Shown here piece after piece: positions 11,831 through 19,914 of a stretch of 30,956 bases of DNA. The stretch lies in IMG/VR virus record IMGVR_UViG_3300028571_000078, positions 1 through 30,956 of that record. One strand, 5' to 3'. Within the stretch, counting starts at the first letter, position 1. Each line of letters starts with the position of its first letter. The notes below the pieces were generated by a model that had not been told where the DNA came from, did no database searches, and saw nothing but the letters and a program-made list of their open reading frames with translations. Origin of the DNA: a virus. The translations under genes and the position numbers were made by a program.

Positions 11831-12928
11831 ATGGCAACATATCCAACAAAACTTATAGAAGCTTTTGCATCACAAGCATTAAGAATTTTCTATATGAAAT
11901 CCGTTTCTGACGCTATTACAAATAGTGATTATGAAGGAGAAATTAAGGATAAATCTTCAATCCTTAATGTTTTAACATTTGGTAAACTAACTGCTCAAGA
12001 TTACTCAGGATCAAATATGACTCCACAGTCATTATCCGAGTCTTCAGCTCAGTTGGTAACAAACCAAGCTAAGTATTTTTATTTCCAAGTGAAAGATTGG
12101 GATACTTTCAGATCTTATGTAAAGAATCCTGAAAACACAATCGTTGAACAAGTAGGAAACGAAATTAAAAAAGTCGTTGATACTTTTGTTCTTGGTTTCT
12201 ACACAGATGTAGCAGCAGGACAAAGAATCGGAACTGATTACACAACAGGAACTGTAGCAATTGCTGCAACAACAGGTGTTGTAACAGGAACAGGAACAAC
12301 TTTTGCTTCTTCAATGGTAGGAAAAGGATTCAAAGCAGCAGGACACAGCGTATGGTATAGAGTTAAAACCTATACTTCTGCAACATCAATCACTATTGAA
12401 AATGATTCTGATGACGAAACATCAGCATATTCAGGTGGAGTAATTTCTGCAACAGCAACTTACATTGTTCAAGCAAATACTGCTTTAACAGTAACCAAAG
12501 ATACAATCTTCCAATATATGACTCAAGCTGCAGCAATTTTAACAAACGCTGAAATCCCTTACGACAACAGATGGTTTGTAGTTCCTGCAACAATCGCAGC
12601 ATTAATCAGAAGAGCGCCTGAATTTATCTCACAAGGAACTGAATCAGGAAGACAAACTGTATTAAACGGTATGTTAAGTGGACAATTCGCAGGATTTAAT
12701 GTCTATGAAGTATCTGATGACAGAATTTCAGGAAACGATACTGATGGATTCAACTGTCTAGGTGGTCATAAATCAGCAATCTGTTTTGCTATGGGTCTAA
12801 CAAGAAACCAAATTGAGCAAGACATCATTGGAAACTTTGGTAAAGCTTACAAGTCATTGTATGTTTACGGAGCTAAAGTAGCCGATGAAAGAAGAAAAGC
12901 ATTAGTAGAATTATTTATTAAGGCATAA
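11831..12928 (+). CDS. Major capsid protein (HK97-like) with a beta-rich insertion
   Basis: I start this at ATG 11831 (365 residues), which follows TTGAAAGG by 6 nt; an in-frame TTG 42 nt upstream is less likely. Helical N-terminal part with SVSDAITNSDYEGEI, a helix with EQVGNEIKKVVDTFVLGFYTD, and later the P-domain-like stretch with DNRWFVVPATIAALIRR (typical capsid 'W-x-V-x-P' strand) and ALGL-type C-terminal strands (ICFAMGLTRNQIEQ). Residues about 139-213 form a Thr/Gly/Ser-rich beta insertion (TGTVAIAATTGVVTGTGTTF ... WYRVKTYTSATSITIEND) that looks like a separate small domain on the capsid surface. Position behind the scaffold supports the call. Confidence 0.9.
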   Translation: MATYPTKLIEAFASQALRIFYMKSVSDAITNSDYEGEIKDKSSILNVLTFGKLTAQDYSGSNMTPQSLSESSAQLVTNQAKYFYFQVKDWDTFRSYVKNPENTIVEQVGNEIKKVVDTFVLGFYTDVAAGQRIGTDYTTGTVAIAATTGVVTGTGTTFASSMVGKGFKAAGHSVWYRVKTYTSATSITIENDSDDETSAYSGGVISATATYIVQANTALTVTKDTIFQYMTQAAAILTNAEIPYDNRWFVVPATIAALIRRAPEFISQGTESGRQTVLNGMLSGQFAGFNVYEVSDDRISGNDTDGFNCLGGHKSAICFAMGLTRNQIEQDIIGNFGKAYKSLYVYGAKVADERRKALVELFIKA

Positions 12929-12934
12929 CTTCTC

Positions 12935-12976
12935 GCTATCTCACTACCCTTATCACTGTATAGGGTAGTGAGTAGC
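12935..12976 (+). terminator. Long hairpin after the capsid gene
   Basis: CTCACTACCCT (12940-12950) pairs perfectly with AGGGTAGTGAG (12962-12972) around an 11-nt loop; after one bulged T the stem continues GCTA with TAGC, for 15 pairs in all. The next T-run (five T) begins about 15 nt later, so it is not a textbook terminator. It may partly stop transcription or protect the capsid mRNA 3' end. Confidence 0.6.
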
Positions 12977-13008
12977 ACTAAAGTATTTAAGTTTTTAGAA
13001 AGAATTTA

Positions 13009-13557
13009 ATGGCAACATTTACTTGGTATCTACAAGGAACAACAGCAACCACAGTTGATGCAACAGACATTTATCAATTTGCAGGATCAACATTTGGTTC
13101 TGCGATTACCGTTGGTGCTTATAATGATTCAACCCACGTTGAGTCATCTACAGGCACTAATGTTTCAACAGGTAATGCTCCTAAAAACTCTAAATATTTA
13201 ACTTCATCAACAGTTTCTATTAACGGTGGAGCTTCAGAAGCTTTAAGTGGTGTAACAACTGCTAACTGTCCGGTTAAAATTAATTTCTCACACGGAACAT
13301 CAGTTATTACTTATGATGCAGTGTTTTATTCCTACGATGGAACAACAACAGCTGCTTCTCCTACAGGTGTAACTTTTTACTGTGCTGAGCAATCAAATGC
13401 TTCTTGGACAAATGCAGAAGGATCTGCAAGTGCTATGGCTTTAGCAAACAATACTACTGCTACATCACACGACTTCTTTATTCTTGCTTCTGCATCTCCT
13501 GAATCAGTAGGACTAAAAACAGCATTTAAACTAAGAATAGAATTAACTTACTCTTAG
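13009..13557 (+). CDS. Probable capsid decoration or surface protein
   Basis: A 182-residue beta-rich protein, full of Thr, Ser, Gly and Ala, with few charged residues. It starts ATFTWYLQGTTATTVDATDI and ends KTAFKLRIELTYS. No signal peptide or enzyme motif is seen. Its place behind the capsid gene suggests a decoration or head-fibre protein; I remember similar Thr/Ser/Gly-rich proteins next to capsid genes in uncultured phages, but no named family. AGAAAG precedes the ATG, which follows the large capsid-gene hairpin. Confidence 0.65.
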   Translation: MATFTWYLQGTTATTVDATDIYQFAGSTFGSAITVGAYNDSTHVESSTGTNVSTGNAPKNSKYLTSSTVSINGGASEALSGVTTANCPVKINFSHGTSVITYDAVFYSYDGTTTAASPTGVTFYCAEQSNASWTNAEGSASAMALANNTTATSHDFFILASASPESVGLKTAFKLRIELTYS

Positions 13558-13613
13558 TAAAAACAAAGTAGGCTCATAGAAGACTACACAATATTTAATT
13601 AAAGATAGGCAAA

Positions 13614-14036
13614 ATGACTATGGAACACAATGTAAAGTGGCAAGTATCATTAAATAACGGAGAAACCTTATACGAAGGTAAAGGTTTATTCATTGAAGTT
13701 GCAGGGGAATTATCACCTTGGAACAAATTACAAGAATACATAACTGCTAACAATTTAGAAATTACCTCATTATCACTTTATACAGATTCAGGACAAAGAT
13801 GGAACTTACCTTCAAAAGGTAACAATCCAAAGTTTAGAGCATTTGATTTAGCTCAAAAACCTTTTAAATTAAATCTTGGAAGGGTTCAAGCTATGGATAT
13901 AGAGGAACCTGAAAACGCTGACAAGTTCACAACTGTCAGTGCCTATTATGATTACGATGGTATTGTTTACAAAATGTCTATTTGGGTGGACGAGAGAAAC
14001 ACTAATAATAGTTGGAGTTTCTTCGTTAAAGAGTAA
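13614..14036 (+). CDS. Conserved phage protein of unknown function
   Basis: A 140-residue protein; the ATG at 13614 or 13620 (second Met) may be used. It reads WQVSLNNGETLYEGKGLFIEV, then ELSPWNKLQEYI, SLSLYTDSGQRWNLPSKG, and ends with WVDERNTNNSWSFFVKE. I recall this layout from phage genes near capsid and fibre genes, function unknown. It is a soluble mixed alpha/beta protein with no enzyme motif. Its stop overlaps the start of the long fibre gene (TAATG), so it may be a fibre-associated or structural protein. Confidence 0.75.
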   Translation: MTMEHNVKWQVSLNNGETLYEGKGLFIEVAGELSPWNKLQEYITANNLEITSLSLYTDSGQRWNLPSKGNNPKFRAFDLAQKPFKLNLGRVQAMDIEEPENADKFTTVSAYYDYDGIVYKMSIWVDERNTNNSWSFFVKE

Positions 14037-16888
14037 TGGCTGATCAAAAGCTAACTCAGTTACCACAAGCAACAGGTGCAGTTCCAAATGACGAACTATA
14101 CTTAGTTACTGATACAGGAACAACTCCTGTTTCCAAAAGAATTACATTTGATGACTTACAGGAATCATTTACAGATGTAGAAGTTACATCAATTCAATTT
14201 GATATTACTCAAACAACTGCTCCTGTTGAAGGACAAGCAATTTGGAACGATGATGCTAAAACATTAGAAATTGGACTTAAAGGTGGATTTACCCTTGAAG
14301 TTGGGTTACAAATGGTGGAACTTTGTGTAAATAAAACAGGATCTACTATTGCTAAAGGCAAGGTTATTTATATTGATGGTGGGCAGGGAAACAGACCTAC
14401 TATTACACTTGCTGACAATACTACTGATGCAACATCAGCAAGAACATTTGGAATTACTGCTGAAAGTATTCCTAATAATCAATCAGGTTATGTTGTAACA
14501 AAAGGACTTATTACAGGACTTAATACAAATGCTTACACAGCAGGAACTCAGTTATATCTTGGAACATCAGGAGATTGGACTTCAACTAAACCTGTTGCTC
14601 CTGCTCATATGGTTTATGTAGCAAAAGTTATTACACAAAATTCAACAACAGGAGTTGTTTATGTAGAAGTTATGAACGGGTTAGAACTTGAAGAACTTCA
14701 CGATGTATCAATTACTTCAAAAGCAAACGGAGATATTATTCAATACGAATCCTCAACAAATTTATGGAAAAATGTTCCATTTTCTACTGCAGCATCAGGA
14801 TACTTAAAATTAGATTTAACAAACACACCACTTACAGGCAACACATTAAACTTTAATGGAACTGCTGATAAAGCCGTAAATGTAGATAGAACTTTAACTG
14901 CAGCAACAGCAGGAAGAAATTTAACTGTTACATCAGGTGGTGCGTATTCAAGTGGAACTAACCTTGCAGGTGGGAACTTAAATCTTTCTTCAGGAATTGC
15001 CACAGGTGATGCAGGTTCTGACATTACATTTCTAACAGCAACAAATGGAACTTCAGGAACAACAGATAGAACTCCATCTCAAAAAATGGTTATTAAGGGT
15101 TCAGGTAAGGTTGGTATTGGAGAATCTAACCCTATTTATCCTTTATCAGTAAATGGAGTTATTTACAGTAATGACCAAATACAAGCAGGAGGACAGATTT
15201 TTGGAAATGATATTAGTTCAACTACAACAATAGATGCAGGAACTGATATAACTGCAGGTGGAAACATATCTGCTACAGGAACTGTAACAGGTTCAAACCT
15301 ATCAGGAACAAACACAGGCGACCAATTTATGCCTGTATATGGAGATGGTTCAGATGGGAATGTAGATTTTAATGGTTCAAATACTTTTACATTTGCTACA
15401 TTTGATGGTTCATCAATTTACACCTTAACAAGAGATGTTTTTGCTTTTACTGTTGATGTTGCAGTAGGTATTACTCTTATAACAGCAGGTTACAGAGTAT
15501 TTTCACAGGTTATCATTACAAACTATGGAATAATTCACAATAATGGTTCAGCAGGTTCAGGAACTACAGGTGGTGCAGGAGGACTTGGAGGATTCTTCAA
15601 AGCAGGTGGTGCAGGAGCAACAGGACTTCTTGCTGCTTCAGCAGGTGCTAATGGAACTGCACAGGCAACACCTACTGCTAATACTTGGGTAGGTGGTTTA
15701 GGGGGTAAAGGTGGGCAAGGTAGAGCAACAAATACTACTTTTACAGGAGGTATGATTACTTCTGCCAATGTTACAGTTCCTGCTGATGCTGATGGTGGTA
15801 ATAAAGTTCAATCAAATTACATAAATTACCTAACAAGATATGTTGTTGGTGCAACAAATTGGCAAATGACACCATCAATAGGTGGAGGTTCAGGTGCTAA
15901 ATCAGCAGCAGGAACTACTGCAACTTCAGGTGGAGGTGGTGGTGGAGGTGGGATAGTATTTCTTGCTTCACCTATAATTGAAGGCTCAGGTCCAATAAGT
16001 GCTAATGGTGCTAATGGTGGTAATGCTGCAGGAACAGGAGGAAACTTTGGTGGAGGTGGAGGTGGAGGTGGGGGTATTGTTTGCTATATAGCAAGAGATA
16101 CTACTAATCTTACAAATACACCTACTGCTACAGGTGGAACAGGTGGAACATCTGTTATTGGGACAAATGGAACTTTACCTGTTGCTACTGCAAATGGAAC
16201 TACAACTACTGCAACACAAACAATGACTATAACTCCAACAGTGCCTTTAACTAAAGGAAATCTTTATATGGTAACTTTTCACCTACAAATTACAGGAGGA
16301 ATTGGAGGTTCAGGAATTAACTCAATGTCAGGGTTTGGTATGTCTTGGACTAATCTATACACGAGAGTTGAGTTTAACTCAATTGCCTCACCTACAAGAG
16401 TTATTGAAACTTGGTATGGATATTACACAGGAACAGAACCTGACATTATAGATGATGAAACTATTACAGTTAATCTTTCTGATGTGAATACAACTGCAAG
16501 AGCAATTATTGATGAGATACAAAACACAGATGCCTCACTTTCAATAAATCCTGTAACAGCAAACAAAGCAACTAACAGCGTTAATTCATCACTTACTTTA
16601 ACAGTTACTTTACCTAATGCTCCAACTACAGGTAATATAGTTTATTCAGTTTTTGCTCATACTGTTGCTACAGGACTTGCTGCAGTTGCACCAAATACAT
16701 TAGTTAATAATCAAACTATTGCTCCAAACTTATCAAGTCAGGTATCGTCTGCACAACAAGCAAATACACAAACCCATACAACTACTAATGGTGCGATTGC
16801 AGGAATATCTGTTGAAATTACAAAATCAAGTGCAGGTAAAAATGGTTCAAATGGTTGGGACGGAAAGGTAGTTAGAATATATGGATAA
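14036..16888 (+). CDS. Long tail fibre / adhesin with poly-glycine regions
   Basis: A 950-residue beta-rich protein. The N-terminus (DQKLTQLPQATGAVPNDELYLVTD ... RITFDDLQESF, seen as short stretches) is a common start for phage fibre or virion-attached proteins. The middle repeats Thr/Gly-rich units (KVGIGESNPIYPLSVNGVIY is a typical fibre trimer motif, about 361-380). Residues about 502-530 and 617-685 are glycine-rich, with runs of eight and nine Gly, resembling the poly-glycine II bundles of receptor-binding phage adhesins. The C-terminal part (from about 700) is a Thr/Asn-rich beta domain. It should be the host-recognition fibre or its partner; the chaperone-like gene directly behind fits this. 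Confidence 0.82.
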   Translation: MADQKLTQLPQATGAVPNDELYLVTDTGTTPVSKRITFDDLQESFTDVEVTSIQFDITQTTAPVEGQAIWNDDAKTLEIGLKGGFTLEVGLQMVELCVNKTGSTIAKGKVIYIDGGQGNRPTITLADNTTDATSARTFGITAESIPNNQSGYVVTKGLITGLNTNAYTAGTQLYLGTSGDWTSTKPVAPAHMVYVAKVITQNSTTGVVYVEVMNGLELEELHDVSITSKANGDIIQYESSTNLWKNVPFSTAASGYLKLDLTNTPLTGNTLNFNGTADKAVNVDRTLTAATAGRNLTVTSGGAYSSGTNLAGGNLNLSSGIATGDAGSDITFLTATNGTSGTTDRTPSQKMVIKGSGKVGIGESNPIYPLSVNGVIYSNDQIQAGGQIFGNDISSTTTIDAGTDITAGGNISATGTVTGSNLSGTNTGDQFMPVYGDGSDGNVDFNGSNTFTFATFDGSSIYTLTRDVFAFTVDVAVGITLITAGYRVFSQVIITNYGIIHNNGSAGSGTTGGAGGLGGFFKAGGAGATGLLAASAGANGTAQATPTANTWVGGLGGKGGQGRATNTTFTGGMITSANVTVPADADGGNKVQSNYINYLTRYVVGATNWQMTPSIGGGSGAKSAAGTTATSGGGGGGGGIVFLASPIIEGSGPISANGANGGNAAGTGGNFGGGGGGGGGIVCYIARDTTNLTNTPTATGGTGGTSVIGTNGTLPVATANGTTTTATQTMTITPTVPLTKGNLYMVTFHLQITGGIGGSGINSMSGFGMSWTNLYTRVEFNSIASPTRVIETWYGYYTGTEPDIIDDETITVNLSDVNTTARAIIDEIQNTDASLSINPVTANKATNSVNSSLTLTVTLPNAPTTGNIVYSVFAHTVATGLAAVAPNTLVNNQTIAPNLSSQVSSAQQANTQTHTTTNGAIAGISVEITKSSAGKNGSNGWDGKVVRIYG

Positions 16889-17096
16889 ACAAACAATAGA
16901 TAAATGGAATAATATTAAATCAAATAGAAATGGACTTCTTGCTCAATCAGATTGGACACAACTACCTGATGTTGATTTAAGTCCTGAACTAATACAGGCA
17001 ATGAAAGAATACAGACAAAAATTACGAGATATTACAAAGGATTATGATAATCCTGATGATGTTATATTCCCCATCAATCCTTTAGAAGGTGAGTAA
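16881..17096 (+). CDS. Tail fibre assembly chaperone (APC-like)
   Basis: A 71-residue protein with RNGLLAQSDWTQLPDVDLS, then ELIQAMKEYRQKLRDITKDY and a closing DDVIFPINPLEGE. The R-x2-L-L-x2-[ST]-D-W-T-x-L-x-D ... Y-R-x2-L-R-D-[IL] ... P pattern is the small Phage_tail_APC type of tail assembly chaperone. It starts 8 nt inside the end of the long fibre gene and ends just before the next fibre gene, so it probably helps fold or assemble those two fibres. Confidence 0.85.
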   Translation: MDKQTIDKWNNIKSNRNGLLAQSDWTQLPDVDLSPELIQAMKEYRQKLRDITKDYDNPDDVIFPINPLEGE

Positions 17097-19892
17097 ATGG
17101 AAATTATCTTCTGCCTACTTCTTGAAAATGGTTCAAACCTTTTACTTGAAACAGGCAACAAACTTCAATTAGAAAATTATGTAGGATCTGAACGGTCAGC
17201 AAGAATTACCGGACAACAAGCCGATAATAATGAACGTTATGGAAGAATTACCGGACAAGATTTTGCGAATGATTCAGCTAATGCAAAAACTACAGGGCAG
17301 GAACTTGCAAATAACGAACGTAACTCTAAGTTACTTGGACAAGACAACGCTTTTGATACAAGAAATGCAGTTCTTACCGGACAAGATTTTGCAAATGACA
17401 ATCGCCCATCTAAATTAATAGGTCAAGAACTTGCAAACGATTCACGAGATTCTAAATTAATAGGTCAAGATTTTGATTCCGATGATCGTTTAGCTAATTT
17501 AATAGGTCAGGACTTTGCGAATGATTTTAGAAACGCAAAACTAACAGGACAAGACAGTGCTTTTGATACAAGAAACGCTAAGTTACTTGGACAAGATTTA
17601 GCCAATGATTCAAGGTATGCCAAATTAATCGGTCAGGATTTTGCATTTGATACACGTTATGCCAAATTAACAGGTAAAGAATTCGCTTCAGACATTAGAG
17701 ATGCGAAACTAACAGGACAAGATTCTGCTTTTGACACAAGAAATGCCAAATTACTTGGGCAAGATATAACTTCTGCTGAAAGAAACGCAACAGTCAAAGG
17801 TAAAGAAACTGCTAACGACTCAAGAGATGCAAAATTAACAGGTTCTATCACACTTTCATCTGAAATTTATGCAAAGATAACAGGTCAGTTACCGGCAAAT
17901 AATGAAAGACACGCACGAGTTTCCGGACAGGAAGTTGAATCTTCAAATGCAAATGCAGTTTTAACAGGTAAAGAACTATCTTCTGCTGAAAGAAACGCAA
18001 AGTTACTTGGAAAAGATACTGTAAACGATGATAGAAGTGCAGTAATAACAGGTAAACTATCTGATAGCGATACAAGATCTGCAAAACTAACAGGAAAAAT
18101 AGACAATGCTATTTTCTTATGGACAGGCACAAATGCTTCTATTCCTTCAGGTTGGGAAAGAGTTACAGAATTAGATGGATATTTTCCAAGAGTAGTTGCA
18201 AACGGAGATACACTTCTTGCTACAGGTGGATCAGCAACTCACACACATACTTCTTCAAGCCACACTCACACACTTGATAGCCACACTCACACATTCACAC
18301 TACCAAATGGAAGTGGAGGTTCGGCTTCTGCAGGTAACGGTTCTCAAAGATCAAATGCAAGAGGACACAATCACGGAACTACAACATCAGGAACTCCAAC
18401 ATCTGTAACAACTTCAAATGAAGCAGTAACTTATTCTGCTTACTCAAACAACCCTCCTTTTTACGAGGTTATATTTATTACTAAAACAACTTCTGCTTTA
18501 ACAGGTATTCCTAATGGAGCAGTAGCATTAACAAAAAATAGTCTTGGATCTTTAACTCTTGCTGATGGAAATAACTCAACACCTAACTTACAAAACAAAT
18601 ATTTAAGAGGTGCAGGAACAGGTGCAGATGCAGGAACTACAGGTGGATCATCTACAAATGCTCACACAATTGATCACACTCACACAAGTAGCCACTCACA
18701 CGCTGCTGCAACAACAGCAAGTGGAACTAACTCAACATCAGCAAACACAGCAGGAACTCTTTCAAGAGATACACACACTCACTCAGTAGCATTAAATGAT
18801 TCCGGATCTTTAACATCAGGAACAAACAGTGCAATAGCTGCACAAAGTGAAACAGTATTACCACGTTATGTAGATATTATTATTGGACAAAACAAAACAG
18901 GTTCAGATATTCTTGAAGTAGGAATGCTCGGACTTTATACCGGAGATATTTCAGCACTTCCTTTTGGTTGGAGTGTTTATACAAAGTTTGGTGCTTTAAT
19001 CAGAGGTTCAAATGCTACAGGATCAACAGGTGGTAGCGAAACACACACTCACGCTTCTCAATCACACACCCACACAATACCGGCTCACACTCACTCAACA
19101 CCTACAGTTAGCCACAGTGCAGATACAAGAACTTCTTCAGGTGGAGTTGCAATTACTGATACAAACACAACACACGCTTCTACAACTTCAAGTTCAACAA
19201 GTTCCGGACTTGCTTCAGCAACAACAAGTGCAGATTCAGCAAATAATATGCCGGTTTACAGAAATGTATATTTGATTGAGCTAACTCAAATAGGCACACC
19301 TGCAAATGATGTTAGATCAGCAAAAATTAACGGTAAAAATGCTGACAACAATGAAAGACACGCAAGAGTAACAGGACAACTTACTGACAATAACGAAAGA
19401 AGTGCAGTCCTATTAGGTAAAGATTTATTAAATAATGAGAGAAGTGCAAGTATCAGGGGAATTGAAACTACAAGTTCCTCAAGAGGTGCGAAATTATACG
19501 CTGTTACAACTTACGATTATTTATATGTTTACCAAGGGACATCTTTTAGTGGACTTTACTCAGATCAATCAAACAGCTATTCAGAACAATATCTAACTCA
19601 AAGCAACATCTATGGAAACAAATACACAGGACAGTCAAATACTTATGGTTACTTATACGTATATCAAGGAACATCGTTTACTATAAAATACACTGATGTT
19701 GGAAATTCATACAATATTAAATACATTAATAGCAATACTATCTATAGTGGCAAATACAGTGCTTCAGGTAATTCTTATAATATTAAATATACTGCAAGAG
19801 GTAACACAAGCACTAATAAATATACTGAGAGAGGCACAGTAGAAACTGATAAATATTCATCACGAGGAACTTCGTATATTGATTATTTATAA
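17097..19892 (+). CDS. Repeat-built tail fibre with three His-rich collar-like domains
   Basis: A 931-residue protein in clear blocks. Residues 39-332 are 21 tandem 14-residue units (consensus GQDFANDSRNAKLT). Residues ~338-735 hold three collar-like domains, each with a W- or F-containing start such as SIPSGW or ALPFGW, Gly-rich strand turns, and His-rich clusters (SATHTHTSSSHTHTLDSHTH, IDHTHTSSHSHAA, SETHTHASQSHTHTIPAHTH), ending in NNPPFYEVIFI-like or NNMPVYRNVYLI-like strands. Four more 14-residue units follow, and the last ~122 residues are eleven units of exactly 11 residues with Tyr at the first place. His-x-His clusters in such collars bind metal in trimeric short fibres (T4 gp12 type). 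It should be a receptor-binding or wall-binding fibre. The start is the ATG one base after the chaperone stop. Confidence 0.85.
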   Translation: MEIIFCLLLENGSNLLLETGNKLQLENYVGSERSARITGQQADNNERYGRITGQDFANDSANAKTTGQELANNERNSKLLGQDNAFDTRNAVLTGQDFANDNRPSKLIGQELANDSRDSKLIGQDFDSDDRLANLIGQDFANDFRNAKLTGQDSAFDTRNAKLLGQDLANDSRYAKLIGQDFAFDTRYAKLTGKEFASDIRDAKLTGQDSAFDTRNAKLLGQDITSAERNATVKGKETANDSRDAKLTGSITLSSEIYAKITGQLPANNERHARVSGQEVESSNANAVLTGKELSSAERNAKLLGKDTVNDDRSAVITGKLSDSDTRSAKLTGKIDNAIFLWTGTNASIPSGWERVTELDGYFPRVVANGDTLLATGGSATHTHTSSSHTHTLDSHTHTFTLPNGSGGSASAGNGSQRSNARGHNHGTTTSGTPTSVTTSNEAVTYSAYSNNPPFYEVIFITKTTSALTGIPNGAVALTKNSLGSLTLADGNNSTPNLQNKYLRGAGTGADAGTTGGSSTNAHTIDHTHTSSHSHAAATTASGTNSTSANTAGTLSRDTHTHSVALNDSGSLTSGTNSAIAAQSETVLPRYVDIIIGQNKTGSDILEVGMLGLYTGDISALPFGWSVYTKFGALIRGSNATGSTGGSETHTHASQSHTHTIPAHTHSTPTVSHSADTRTSSGGVAITDTNTTHASTTSSSTSSGLASATTSADSANNMPVYRNVYLIELTQIGTPANDVRSAKINGKNADNNERHARVTGQLTDNNERSAVLLGKDLLNNERSASIRGIETTSSSRGAKLYAVTTYDYLYVYQGTSFSGLYSDQSNSYSEQYLTQSNIYGNKYTGQSNTYGYLYVYQGTSFTIKYTDVGNSYNIKYINSNTIYSGKYSASGNSYNIKYTARGNTSTNKYTERGTVETDKYSSRGTSYIDYL
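17211..18092 (+). repeat. 21 tandem coding repeats of 42 nt
   Basis: Residues 39-332 of the collar fibre are made of 21 units of exactly 14 residues with no gaps, consensus G-[QK]-[DE]-x-A-x-[DN]-x-R-x-A-K-L-[TLI]. The glycine is invariant and the Arg and Ala nearly so. Some DNA segments repeat almost exactly, which suggests growth by unequal crossover or slippage. This is coding, not a CRISPR array: there are no unique spacers. Confidence 0.9.
19332..19499 (+). repeat. Second block of four 42-nt coding repeats
   Basis: Four further 14-residue units (GKNADNNERHARVT, GQLTDNNERSAVLL, GKDLLNNERSASIR, GIETTSSSRGAKLY) lie behind the third collar-like domain. They match the first block, so the three collars look inserted into, or framed by, one solenoid-like shaft. 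Confidence 0.85.
19524..19886 (+). repeat. Eleven tandem coding repeats of 33 nt
   Basis: The C-terminus of the fibre is eleven units of exactly 11 residues, each starting with Tyr and usually ending in Lys (for example YTDVGNSYNIK, YTARGNTSTNK). YVYQGTSF occurs in unit 1 and again in unit 5. The pattern fits a regular beta structure with stacked tyrosines, possibly a carbohydrate-binding tip. Confidence 0.9.
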
Positions 19893-19908
19893 GAAAAGAA
19901 AGTAAAAT
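19879..19908 (+). promoter_or_regulatory. Promoter with leaderless spacing before a structural gene
   Basis: TTGATT (19879-19884), 18-nt spacer, TAAAAT (19903-19908), then 6 nt to the ATG at 19915. It is located in the last codons and short gap after the fibre gene. No strong ribosome binding site is present, although GAAAG occurs 15 nt before the ATG. Confidence 0.45.
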
Positions 19909-19914
19909 AAAGAT

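Noticed and set aside
15535-15768. Minus-strand Pro/Ala-rich frame inside the long fibre gene
   Set aside because: It is the mirror of the glycine-rich coding sequence; the same holds for other minus-strand frames in the repeat regions.
17211-18092. Periodic repeats resembling a CRISPR array
   Set aside because: The 42-nt period is coding (14 residues), without unique spacers and without palindromic repeats.
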